NCBI RefSeq assembly: GCF_000400485.1
Contig: NZ_ASHR01000036.1
Location: 1-64,000 of the forward strand
DNA length: 64,000 nucleotides
Source of the DNA: Agrococcus pavilionensis RW1
Lineage (GTDB): Bacteria > Actinomycetota > Actinomycetes > Actinomycetales > Microbacteriaceae
Direction of reading: 5' to 3'
Shown here: piece after piece, positions 8,228 through 17,300 of the stretch
How positions within the stretch are numbered: position 1 is the stretch's first letter
How the letters are laid out: every line of letters begins with the position of its first letter
Translations under genes and position numbers: made by a program
The notes under the pieces: model-generated
What the model was told of the DNA's origin: nothing
The model's input: only the letters and a program-made list of their open reading frames with translations
Databases searched by the model: none

Positions 8228-9796
8228 CTATCCCGGTTGTCGTCGCCCCAGCGCCGCGAGCATGGCGGTCGCCTGCGCATGGCCGGCCGTCGAGGCAGGC
8301 ACTTGCTCGAGCTCGTCCTCAAGTCTGCGCAGCGCGTCGCGCAGGCGCCGCTCATCGTCGCTGAGCGACGAGGCGAAGTCGTCGGCGAGGAGGTAGGAGT
8401 GCGCGTCGGTCGCGTACGCGACCAGCACGTCGAGGAACACCTCGACGGCGCGTCCGTCAGGCTCTGGTCCTGAGCCGAGGGGACGCATCCGCACCTGGTC
8501 CTTCCACAGCTCGGCTGCGATCGGGTCGTCGGTCAGCGTGAGCGCGGTCGCCCGTTCCGCCATGGATGCGGGCTGCGGCAGCGCTCGACGCACGTCGTGG
8601 ACGATGCGGTGGAAGTGCTCGTCGGCGAGGCCGAAGCCCACGAACAGCAGGTGATGCGTGAGCAGGTTCGCCTTCACGATCGCCGACAGCGCCTCCCGCT
8701 GCGATGCATACCCGAGGTAGTCGTCGCGCGTGAGCACGATCGACGCGGGCCTGTCGACGCTCCCGTGCAGCTTGAGCAGCCACGCGTCGCCCGTCTCGGC
8801 CGTCTCGCCGTCAGGGATGCGGACGCGCGGCAGGCCTGCGTCGTCAGACGCCTTCTCGAACAGCCGGTCGTAGTTCAGGGTGATCGCTTGCGGCGTGCGG
8901 AGGCTCGCGAGCAGGGCGGGCGCGAGCCCGTACCGGGGAACGTCGACGAGCCGCACGACTGCGTCCGCGAAGGCCGCTTCCGCGTCCTGGCTCGTCCTGC
9001 CCTGCTCGACGTGCCGCTCGATGGTGCGCTGACGCAGGAACGCAGCGCGATCGAGCTCGCCCCACTTCTCCAGCGCCTTCCGTTGCTTCTCGTCGAGCCC
9101 GACGTCGTCAGCGAGCCGATCGAGCAGGTCGTGCCAGCTCGGCGCGCCAGCGCTCATGCTGGTTCCTGCGCCGAGGAAGGGCACCAGCCGGCCACTCTTG
9201 GCGAGGCGGGCGAGGCGCTCAGCATCGGCGACCTGCTCCTGCGAGAGGTCGCTCTGCCACCCCGCGCGGCGCTTCCGCAGCTCCTGCATGCGAGCGAAGC
9301 TGCGCTCGTCGCGTAGCACGATGGCGAGGTCGACATCGTGCGCGCTCGCCATCTCGGTGCAGACGTCGAGCAGCCGCTCGGCGAGCTGCCCCCTCAGGTG
9401 CGCGCCACCGCCCTTCCCGGTTCCGAAGCTCGGCAGTGCCAGCAGCCGCTTCGTCCGCTCGTGACGAGGAGCGGCGGCCATGTGCGCGGCGCACTCCACG
9501 AACTCACGCACCGACGCCTCGATGTGCTCGATGCCGGATGCGTCGAGCACGCCTTCGAGCGGTACGGTCGCGAGCACGGTGGCCGGGCCGTCTCCGCCCG
9601 GCGCGAGGGGAGCCGCCTGGGTGTCTCCGGTCCGCAGGACAGCGGTGTCCGTCCTGTCGAGTCGTTCCTGCAGCTCCGGGAGTGCTTCGAACCATCCGTC
9701 GGTTATGGCGAGCCGCTCGTCCGTCGGCAGCAGCCACGCATCGCACTCGAGATGCGTGATGTCGCCCATGGTGATGAAGACGTGACCGCGACTCAT
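8228..9796 (-). CDS. SIR2 family protein with N-terminal macro-like domain
   Basis: 522 residues in two parts. Residues about 5-170 resemble a macro domain: ITMGDITHLECDAWLLPTDE, then ALPSFGTGKGGGAHLRGQL, then VDLAIVLRDERSFARM. Residues about 190-450 form a SIR2-type NAD-binding fold: FLGAGTSMSAGAPSW, TLNYDRLFE, LKLHGSVDRP with the catalytic-type histidine, and FVGFGLAD. SIR2 domains in bacterial defence proteins (Thoeris ThsA, DSR, SIR2-HerA) destroy NAD on infection, and macro or SLOG domains can sense ADP-ribose derivatives. The fusion therefore suggests a sensor-plus-NADase effector. The role is inference; the SIR2 assignment is firm. Confidence 0.82.
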   Translation of the reverse strand: MSRGHVFITMGDITHLECDAWLLPTDERLAITDGWFEALPELQERLDRTDTAVLRTGDTQAAPLAPGGDGPATVLATVPLEGVLDASGIEHIEASVREFVECAAHMAAAPRHERTKRLLALPSFGTGKGGGAHLRGQLAERLLDVCTEMASAHDVDLAIVLRDERSFARMQELRKRRAGWQSDLSQEQVADAERLARLAKSGRLVPFLGAGTSMSAGAPSWHDLLDRLADDVGLDEKQRKALEKWGELDRAAFLRQRTIERHVEQGRTSQDAEAAFADAVVRLVDVPRYGLAPALLASLRTPQAITLNYDRLFEKASDDAGLPRVRIPDGETAETGDAWLLKLHGSVDRPASIVLTRDDYLGYASQREALSAIVKANLLTHHLLFVGFGLADEHFHRIVHDVRRALPQPASMAERATALTLTDDPIAAELWKDQVRMRPLGSGPEPDGRAVEVFLDVLVAYATDAHSYLLADDFASSLSDDERRLRDALRRLEDELEQVPASTAGHAQATAMLAALGRRQPG

Positions 9797-9805
9797 GGCC
9801 GCAAT

Positions 9806-10630
9806 CTATCCGGACGCGGTCGCGGCTCTCGCGAGCCGCGCGATCGCGTCCCCCAACGCATCCACCGCCCCGCCGTCGAGGTCGCCGGTGCGCTCATCCA
9901 TGTACTGATCTCGTCGCAGCTCGACCATCACCGATTGCACCCGGCCATCTCGGCCGAAGTGCTTGAGCGGCACGTACGCGCCGGCGAACGGCTCGTTGTC
10001 CGCCTGCTCAAGATGGCCGAACACTTCGCGCACGCAGCTGAGCAGCGACGCCGCCATGTGGCGTTCGTCGTAGCCGACGCACAGCGGCGGCCGACGGCCA
10101 TCGGCGTGCAGCTCGTACGGCAGAGCCTGGTTTGGGTACGAGTGCACGTCGATGATGAGGGCGCGTCCGTGTTGCTCGAGCGCCCGATCGACGAGCCGCT
10201 CGACCGCGCTCGAGTAGCGCTCGAAGTGCAGCAGCAGCTCGGCCCGCGCCGGCTCGGGCACCTCACGGATACGCTCTCGCCGCGCGCCGTGCGTGTACAG
10301 CACACCCATACCGACGGCGTTCATCTCCTCCTCGTCGCCGGGGAAGCGCTCGACATCGACGACGAGTCGCGAGACCTCGGCGATCACCGCGGATGCGTCG
10401 CACGACTCGAGCGCGCGGCGCACCATGCGGTCGACCGCGTGGTCGGTCAGCGCGAGCAGCTCTCGCCGGAGCCCCGCGTCGTCGATCGTGAAGTGGTCGC
10501 GGAACGGTGACGGGATGCGCGTCGATCCGTGCGGCGCGTGCAGGATGACCGGCGAGCGCTCCGCGGCGTCGACCACCGTCGGCTCCAAATCGCCAACGCC
10601 ATCCGGCTCCACCGCGTGCTCATCGCTCAT
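9806..10630 (-). CDS. N-formylglutamate amidohydrolase-like protein
   Basis: 274 residues. VILHAPHGSTRIP near residue 28 is the metal-binding motif of the N-formylglutamate amidohydrolase family, with further matches at DHAVDRMV, LVVDVERFPGD, RALIIDVHSYP and VMVELRRDQYMDE. The family hydrolyses an N-formyl amide in histidine breakdown, but no histidine genes are nearby. Here it is the third gene of an operon with an ADP-ribosylglycohydrolase; ATG and TGA overlap (ATGA, 10627-10630). Its true substrate may differ from formylglutamate. Confidence 0.8.
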   Translation of the reverse strand: MSDEHAVEPDGVGDLEPTVVDAAERSPVILHAPHGSTRIPSPFRDHFTIDDAGLRRELLALTDHAVDRMVRRALESCDASAVIAEVSRLVVDVERFPGDEEEMNAVGMGVLYTHGARRERIREVPEPARAELLLHFERYSSAVERLVDRALEQHGRALIIDVHSYPNQALPYELHADGRRPPLCVGYDERHMAASLLSCVREVFGHLEQADNEPFAGAYVPLKHFGRDGRVQSVMVELRRDQYMDERTGDLDGGAVDALGDAIARLARAATASG

Positions 10631-11346
10631 CCTCGGGTCACTCCCGCCAGCTCCAGCACCCGCACTGCGAGCCGGTCGATGTCGCGACCCAGCTCGTCGT
10701 ACATCGTGAGCAGCGGCCGCACCCCCACGTGTCGCGTGTGCACGAAGCCATCGGTGTCGAGCACGAACGCCGTCTCGACATCCCTCGTCATCGCCCACAG
10801 CCAGGGCCGCACCTGCACCGACCTCGGATCGCCGAAGCGCTTCGCCGCATCGTCGCGATGGTTGTGCACATCGTGGTGCACGGTCTCGAACCCCAGCATC
10901 AGCGGCTCGTCCTCCGGCTCGAGGAGGCCGTGGATCATCGGCTGCACCTCGATCGGCACCGGCACCCACGGTCGAGGTGCGTCGAGGTGCATCGCGAGCA
11001 GCCGCGCGATCAGCCGGTAGACGATCGAGCGGGCCGTCGTCGCCGGCGCACGGTGCGGGATGCCGAGCCCGCTCGTCACCTCGATGCGCTTGAGCGTGTC
11101 GTGCGCGCCGGGACAGTGCAGCACCGTCTCCCACGACCAATGCGACTCGCTCTCCCCGCGATACGCGCGCACGCCCGCCTGCAGGTCGAAGAAGACGCGC
11201 GCCTGAGCGTCGTCGCCCGCCTCGGCCGCGACGAGCACCGGCCCGGTGGAGTGCATGAAGCGCTCGATCCACACCCGCGGGTGTCGGCGGCCGAGCTCGC
11301 TCGCGAGCCACCAGGCCTGCTGGAGCTTGAACCGGTCCGCGGTCAT
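10627..11346 (-). CDS. Conserved hypothetical protein (operon middle gene)
   Basis: 239 residues with no recognised domain. Conserved-looking blocks are RHPRVWIERFMHSTGPVLVA, FFDLQAGVRAYRG, and a His-rich stretch MLGFETVHHDVHNHRDD near residue 150 that could bind metal. Both ends overlap the flanking genes by four bases (ATGA), so it is translationally coupled to the ADP-ribosylglycohydrolase fusion upstream and the amidohydrolase downstream. It probably serves the same process. Function unknown. Confidence 0.65.
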   Translation of the reverse strand: MTADRFKLQQAWWLASELGRRHPRVWIERFMHSTGPVLVAAEAGDDAQARVFFDLQAGVRAYRGESESHWSWETVLHCPGAHDTLKRIEVTSGLGIPHRAPATTARSIVYRLIARLLAMHLDAPRPWVPVPIEVQPMIHGLLEPEDEPLMLGFETVHHDVHNHRDDAAKRFGDPRSVQVRPWLWAMTRDVETAFVLDTDGFVHTRHVGVRPLLTMYDELGRDIDRLAVRVLELAGVTRG

Positions 11347-12770
11347 CGAGCCCCCTCCGAGGCGAGCCGGCGCACCGCGTCGACGAGGAACTGCTGCGGG
11401 TTGTAGCGGGGCATCGAGGCCCGCAGCGAAGCGAGCGCGTCCTCGGCATCGGCACCGTGGTGCCGCACGGCGTACAGTGCGGCGACAGCCGCGGTCCGCG
11501 AGCGCGACTCCGCGCAGTGGAGCAGCACCTCGTGACCCTCCGAGCGCAGCATCGCCACTGCATCCGCCGCATCGGTGAGCACGAGATCGAGGTGCGGGTT
11601 CTTCCCCGGCTGGTCGATGAGCCGCACCTCGATGTGGTTAACCGCCTCGACCCGCGCCTGCTCGCGGCCGACCCGGCACAGCGAGACGACGGCGGTGACG
11701 GATGCGGGGGCGACGTCGAGCGCGCCGAGGTCGCCGAGCCAGACGCCCGGGTCGGCGGGGTGCGGCACGAGCAGCGGCTCATTCAGCAGCGGCATGCGCG
11801 CTGCCATCGGCCAGCCGCAGGAGTCGACGCCGCGGATGGCGAGCGTAGCGAGTTCGATCAACGTGCGACGGTCGCCAGTCGCGCCCTCCCCTGCCCAGCC
11901 GTGCAGGTGCCGGGTGAGCGCGGCCGGCAGAGCGGACGCGCCGTAGACCGCTCCGGCGAGCGAGCCGGCGATCGCGGCGACCGTGTCGGTGTCCTTGCCG
12001 GAGCGCACGGCGAGCTCGAGCACCTCGGCGAGCGTCGCACCGTGGACGATCGCCGACCATGCGGCCTGGAACGCGCCGACTACCCAGCCGTTGTTCGCCG
12101 TCAGCTCCCACGGCATCCGCAGCTCGGCCTCGCCGGCGAGCTCGCGCCAGCGCTGCTGCCGCTCCTCCGGGAGCGACGCGATGGCACGCTCGAGATCGAG
12201 GCCGCCCGTAAGGATCGCGCGGCGGATGGCGAGCGTCCAGATCACGCAGGCGTCGCCGGCATCGACATCGAAGTGCGTGAGGTCGCTGATCGCGCGAGCG
12301 GCCCAGGCCGCGTCTCCCGCGCGGCCGCGCTCGAGGTAGCCGAGCGCGACGGGGCCCGTGCGCATGAGCGAGCCGTTGCCGCCGGAACGGCCGCGCCGCT
12401 GGTGCAGCTGGGCGGCCGCCGCGCGTGCAGCTGCGGCGGTGGGCTGCTGTGCATCACGGAGCACCGCACGGATCTGGATGCCGACGTCCTTCGCGGTGGC
12501 GCTCCAGCCGATCCACTGAGCGACGAGGCGGTCGAGCGTCGCCTCGTTGTCGAGCGAGCGGCCATCCGCGAGCGCGCGGAGGATCGGCAGCGCCATCGCG
12601 GTGTCGTCGGTCCACTCGCCGAGCTCCCACCCTCCCCCGGCGTGAGCCGTGATCGCGGTGGGCGGGAGCACGGCCGGGCCGAACTCGTAGGGCGCGCCGA
12701 GGGCATCGCCGGCGGCAGACGCGAGGATCGCGCCGAGCGCGCGGTCCGTCTGAGGTGAGGTGAGGGCCAT
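11343..12770 (-). CDS. ADP-ribosylglycohydrolase fused to a CX5R protein-phosphatase domain
   Basis: 475 residues. The N-terminal 300 or so are an ADP-ribosylglycohydrolase (DraG/ARH) fold: GAILASAAGDALGAPYE, ELGEWTDDTAMALP with the metal-binding WTDDT, GNGSLMRTGP, and SGKDTDTVAAIAGSLAGAVYGASALP. The C-terminal 130 residues contain LLHCAESRSRTAAVAALY, an HCX5R phosphatase loop of the dual-specificity type. The protein could remove ADP-ribose and phosphate from the same or linked targets. It is the first gene of a three-gene operon and is divergent from a Nudix/winged-helix regulator. Both catalytic motifs look intact. Confidence 0.88.
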   Translation of the reverse strand: MALTSPQTDRALGAILASAAGDALGAPYEFGPAVLPPTAITAHAGGGWELGEWTDDTAMALPILRALADGRSLDNEATLDRLVAQWIGWSATAKDVGIQIRAVLRDAQQPTAAAARAAAAQLHQRRGRSGGNGSLMRTGPVALGYLERGRAGDAAWAARAISDLTHFDVDAGDACVIWTLAIRRAILTGGLDLERAIASLPEERQQRWRELAGEAELRMPWELTANNGWVVGAFQAAWSAIVHGATLAEVLELAVRSGKDTDTVAAIAGSLAGAVYGASALPAALTRHLHGWAGEGATGDRRTLIELATLAIRGVDSCGWPMAARMPLLNEPLLVPHPADPGVWLGDLGALDVAPASVTAVVSLCRVGREQARVEAVNHIEVRLIDQPGKNPHLDLVLTDAADAVAMLRSEGHEVLLHCAESRSRTAAVAALYAVRHHGADAEDALASLRASMPRYNPQQFLVDAVRRLASEGAR

Positions 12771-12822
12771 GGTGGCTCCTTCCGGTCGAGTCGAGCGGGT
12801 TTGCTCACTCTTGATCTAACTC

Positions 12823-12830
12823 GTGGCCAC
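12823..12830. promoter_or_regulatory. Candidate operator palindrome between divergent ADPr-hydrolase and regulator genes
   Basis: GTGGCCAC is a perfect 8-bp palindrome near the middle of the 92-bp divergent intergenic region, flanked by TAACTC on the left and TGACATTA on the right. It is a possible site for the Nudix/winged-helix regulator. Short GC-rich palindromes are frequent in this DNA, so the call is weak. Confidence 0.25.
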
Positions 12831-12862
12831 TGACATTAGCGCAGGCCTGCTTGAATCGGTGC

Positions 12863-13504
12863 ATGAGTACGAGGGCGAAGAGAGATGCGAGCCTTACCGA
12901 CTACGCACGGCCGTCGGTCGCGGTCGACACCGCGGTACTGACGGTGCGTGATGGCGCGCTTTGCGTCGGGCTCTTGACAGACGAGCGGACGCGACGACGC
13001 CGACTGCCCGGCACCTTCCTCCACGAAGGCGAGGTGCTGGCCGACGCGGTGCGGCGCTCACTGCGCGAGAAGGCTGGCATCCGCGATGTCGAACCGGCGC
13101 AGCTCCACGTCTTCGACGCGGTCGACCGGGACTCACGCGGATGGGTCCTCTCCGTCGCGCACATGGCCGTCGTGCGCGCGAATGCGCTCGGCACGCTCGA
13201 CGCACTCCCCGTCCCGGACGCGGTCGGTCTCGACTTCGACCACGACGCGATCGTCGCCTTCGCCGTCGAGCGAGTGCGCGCTGACTACGCCGATCGGGCC
13301 GACCCCTCGGGCCTGCTCGACGAGCCGTTCACGATCAGATCCCTGCGCGAGGTCCACGAAGCGGTGCTGGGTCACCGGCTTCAGCCGGACACCTTCCGTC
13401 GGCGCGTGCTGCCACAGCTCGACGAGGTGGGAGCAGTGCGGCGCGGCGGAGTCGGCAAACCTGCATCTCTCTTCGCGCGAAGGCCGTCGACCCGGTCGAG
13501 TTGA
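12863..13504 (+). CDS. Nudix-related winged-helix regulator (NrtR-like)
   Basis: 213 residues. The N-terminal Nudix fold is recognised by PSVAVDTAVLTVRDGALCVGLL and a Nudix box at about 54-76 (GTFLHEGEVLADAVRRSLREK then AGI). In that box the last glutamate of the catalytic REXXEE pattern is a lysine, so hydrolysis is doubtful. The C-terminal part (TIRSLREVHEAVLGHRL...FRRRVLPQLDEVGAV) is a winged helix. NrtR-family proteins sense ADP-ribose or related nucleotides and repress NAD genes. It is divergent from the ADP-ribosylglycohydrolase fusion, a likely target. ATG at 12863; TTG at 12851 is less likely. Confidence 0.82.
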   Translation: MSTRAKRDASLTDYARPSVAVDTAVLTVRDGALCVGLLTDERTRRRRLPGTFLHEGEVLADAVRRSLREKAGIRDVEPAQLHVFDAVDRDSRGWVLSVAHMAVVRANALGTLDALPVPDAVGLDFDHDAIVAFAVERVRADYADRADPSGLLDEPFTIRSLREVHEAVLGHRLQPDTFRRRVLPQLDEVGAVRRGGVGKPASLFARRPSTRSS

Positions 13505-13538
13505 GCGAATGTCAGCGGTGCAGGCGACACTTGCAGCA

Positions 13539-13561
13539 CCGCCGGATCCCGACACCGGCGG
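13539..13561. terminator. Possible GC hairpin after the Nudix regulator
   Basis: CCGCCGG and CCGGCGG pair across a 9-base loop 35 bases after the regulator's stop. No T-run follows, so this is a weak terminator candidate. Confidence 0.3.
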
Positions 13562-13634
13562 AGCGTTCGGAGGGCGTCGCCAGACGCCCGGAGGCCGAGG
13601 CCGTCGTCGGATCCAACGGAGGAAGGAGACGGCC

Positions 13635-14282
13635 ATGGCCGACACCGACTACACCGCCCTGCTCATCGTGCTCGACCGCTCGGGCTCCATGAGCAGCATC
13701 CGCGACGACATGGTCGGCGGACTCGAGCGCATGCTCCGGGAGCAGGCCGCGCAGCCCGGGATGCTCACGGTCGACATCGTGACGTTCGATGATCAGATCG
13801 AGCACACGCACGTCTCGGCCGCACCGGAGGAGGTGCGCATCGAGCTGCAGCCCCGCGGCGGGACGGCGCTCTACGACGCCGTCGGCATCGCCGTCAACGG
13901 CTTCCATGAGCGCCTCTCCGCCCTGCCCGAGCACGCGCGTCCCGCCACGGTGCAGGTGATCGTCGTCACGGACGGCCACGAGAACCAGAGCCGGGAGTAC
14001 ACCGCCGCGACCATCAGGGCACTGGTCGAGCAGCGACGCAAGCAGTCGAGCTGGGACTTCGTGTTCCTCGGCGCCGACCAGGATGCCGTGCTCACCGCAC
14101 GCGGCCTGGGCATCGCCGCCGACCGCTCGATGACCTACGCTCGCGGCTCCCACAACGTCGACGCCATGGCGACGTCGGTCAGCCGGCACCTGACCCAGAC
14201 CCGACGCCGGGAGCAGCCGCTCGGCTTCACGGAGGCCGAGCGCGCCGCAGCGGTCGAGCGCGAACCCGACGACGAGTCCTGA
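13635..14282 (+). CDS. VWA domain protein
   Basis: 215 residues, almost all of it a von Willebrand A fold. The MIDAS motif DRSGSMS is at residues 14-20, the Thr ligand lies in RGGTALYDA near 77, and VVTDGHEN near 118 gives the third metal-ligand region. No signal peptide, so it is cytosolic. A GGAAGGAG ribosome-binding site precedes the ATG. It lies 36 bases upstream of the TM0106-type nuclease-helicase and is probably cotranscribed with it. VWA proteins act as metal-dependent adaptors, including in ternary defence modules; a partner role to the helicase is inferred. Confidence 0.82.
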   Translation: MADTDYTALLIVLDRSGSMSSIRDDMVGGLERMLREQAAQPGMLTVDIVTFDDQIEHTHVSAAPEEVRIELQPRGGTALYDAVGIAVNGFHERLSALPEHARPATVQVIVVTDGHENQSREYTAATIRALVEQRRKQSSWDFVFLGADQDAVLTARGLGIAADRSMTYARGSHNVDAMATSVSRHLTQTRRREQPLGFTEAERAAAVEREPDDES

Positions 14283-14318
14283 GGCGCGCACGCGCATCCC
14301 TGACGAATAGGAGCGATC

Positions 14319-17300
14319 GTGATCCTCGAAGACGAGACCCTGCTGCTCACTGCGAGCGACCTGACCCGAGCGAGCGGATGCGAGTGGCAGGTCTTGACCG
14401 CGCTCGACGCGAAGCTCGGGCGGCGAGCGCCGGTGCCCGAGGAGCAGGACGCGATGCTGGAGCGCACCGCCGTGCTCGGCGACCTGCATGAGGCCACGAT
14501 CCTGGATGCGCTGCGCGCCAAGGGTGAGGTGGTCGAGATCGAGAAGGGCCTCGATCGAGCCGGTCGCGAGGCCGCGGTCGCGGCGACTCGCGCCGCCCTC
14601 GATCGGCGCGCGCCCGTGGTCTTCCAGGCGGCGTTCGAGGGCGAGCGCTTCTTCGGCTACGCCGACTTCGTCGAGCTCGTCGACGGCGAGTACGTGGTGT
14701 CGGATGCGAAGCTCGCGCGGCGAGCGAAGGTCGCGGCGCTGCTGCAGCTCGCCGCTTACGCGCGAGCCCTCCGGTCCATAGGCGCTCCCGTGGCGGATGA
14801 GGTACGGCTGCTGCTCGGCGATGGGACCACCAGCGTCCACCGGCTCCGCGACATCGAGCCGGTGCTGCTCGAGCGGCGCTCGAGGCTCGAGCGGATCGTC
14901 GACAGGCGCCTGGCCGCCGAGGCCGCACTGCCCTGGGGAGCCGAGGGCGTTCTCGCCTGCGGCAAGTGCGCTGCCTGCGAGGAGCAGCTCGAGCCGCACG
15001 ACGACCTCTTCCAGCTCGCCGGCATTCGACGCGATCAGCGGCAGCGGCTCCGCGCCGCTGGGATCCCCACGGTCGCAGCACTCGCGACGGCAGCCGAGCC
15101 ACCGGCGGGGATGGCGGCGGCGACGTTCGCCGCGCTCCAGCGCCAGGCTCGCGCGCAGCTGCGGTCCCGCGATGAGGGCACGCTCGCGTTCGAGCTCGTC
15201 GACCCCACTCCGATCCGCGAGCTGCCGCAGCCGTCCCCCGGCGATCTCTTCTTCGACTTCGAGGGCGATCCGCTGTGGCAGGAGGGCCCGTTCTGGGGCC
15301 TCGACTACCTGTTCGGCGTGCGCGACGCGTCGGGCGCGTTCCGCGGATTCTGGGCGCACTCGCTCGCCGAGGAGAAGCAGGCGCTCATCGACTTCCTCGA
15401 CTTCGTCCGCGAGCGCCGGGCGCAGCATCCCGAACTGCACATCTACCACTACGCCTCCTACGAGCGCACGCACCTGTTGAGCATCGCCGCCCGGCACGGC
15501 GTCGGCGAGGAGGAGATCGATGACCTGCTGCGTACGGGCGTGCTCGTCGACCTCTATCCGGTCGTGAAGCGTTCGCTCGTGATCGGCAGCCCGAGCTACT
15601 CGCTGAAAAAGCTCGAGCCGCTTTACATGCCCGCAGAGCGCGCCGGCGAGGTGACCAACGCCGGCGATTCGATCGTCTGGTTCCAGCAGGCCACGGACCT
15701 GCGCGAGCAGGGCGAACACGAGCAGGCCGATCGCCTCTTCGCCCAGATCGAGGACTACAACGCCTACGACGTCGAGTCGACCCACGGGCTGCGCGATTGG
15801 CTGCGGGAACTGATCGCCGACCACATCGACGAGCGGATGCCGTCAGCACTACCGAAGGAGCTGGCACCGGAGAAGGCGGAGGCCATAGCGGCGCGCGAGC
15901 AACTCGTCGGGCGTCTGCTTGCGCGCGCCGGCGATGACCCGTCCCGGCGAGACGCCGACGAGACGGCGCTCTGGCTCGCTGCCGCCGCTGTTGGCTTCCA
16001 CAAGCGCGAGGAGAAGCAGTTCTGGTGGCAGCACTTCTCGCGCCTCGACGGTGCTCTCGAGGAGTGGCGCGAGCAGCGTGACGTCATCACCGTCGACGAG
16101 GTGCTGGAGGTCGGCGCGTGGCGCCCGGAGAAGCGGAGCGTTGTACGAAGGATTCGGTTCCGCGGCACCGTCGCCCCAGGTTCCCGTCTCAGCGAAGAGG
16201 CGAGGGAGATGTACGCCGTCTACGCGCCGCCGACGGTGATCGACCCGGGCGCGGTCACGGCGCTCCGCGCCCATCGCCGGACCGCGCTGACCTGGAACGG
16301 CGACATCTTCGAGCTCGCCGAACGCCAAGGTGTGGTGCCCGAGCCGTGGGACGACGTGCCCATCGCACTCACTCCGGGCTCGGGGCCCCCCACCGACTCG
16401 TTGCGCGACTCGATCCAAGCCTGGGCGAGCCGAGTCGCCGCCGCCTCAGAGCACGACCGGCCCCTCGCTACGGCCCTGCCTGACGACCCCGCGCTCGACG
16501 TTCTCCGGCGTCGAGCGCCTCGAACCCTCGCCCCGGTCGGCGGGGACGACCGGGGCACCATCGATGCGGTCACCGAATCGCTCGCGGAGCTCGATGCCCG
16601 ATTCGTCGCCGTGCAGGGTCCTCCCGGAACGGGCAAGACCTACGCCGGCGCACGCGTCATCGCGGCGCTCTTCGAGCGCGGCTGGCGCATCGGTGTGGTT
16701 GCGCAGTCACACGCCACGGTCGAGCACATGCTCGACGGCGTCATCCAGGCGGGCGTGCCCGCCCACCGGGTGCTGAAGAACCCGAAGGGCCGCGACTCGC
16801 CGACCCGCTCCTGGACGACGTCGACCGATCCGGAGCGCGACCTCGCCGATGAGCCGGGCGTTATCGGCGGAACGGTGTGGGACTTCGCCGGTCTTGCGAA
16901 CAACGGCCGCCGCGAGCTCGACCTTCTCGTCGTCGACGAGGCCGGTCAGTTCTCTCTCGCGAACACGATCGCCGCCGGCCGCGCGGCCGCGCGTCTGCTC
17001 CTGATCGGCGATCCGCAGCAGCTTCCGCAGGTCAGCCAAGGCATTCACCCGGCACCGGTCGACGACTCCGCGCTCGGGTGGCTGTGCGACGGCGCCGCGG
17101 TCGTCCCACCCGAGTTCGGCTACTTCCTCGGCACGTCGTGGCGCATGCATCCGGCCCTGTGCGAGGCGGTGTCCGATCTCGCGTACGACGGCAGGCTCGG
17201 CGCGCACGGTTCGGAGCGCGACATGCCCGGCGTCGAGCCGGGGCTCGTGCCGCTGCCCGTGGAGCACAACGGCTGCACGACCACCTCGACGGAGGAGGCG

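Noticed and set aside
5832-9796. Complete Thoeris system
   Set aside because: A SIR2 protein is present but there is no TIR-domain partner and no SLOG domain; the macro-like N-terminus differs from ThsA.
13571-13590. Small GGGCGT/ACGCCC hairpin before the VWA gene
   Set aside because: Six-base stem, common by chance at this GC; not listed as a regulatory site.
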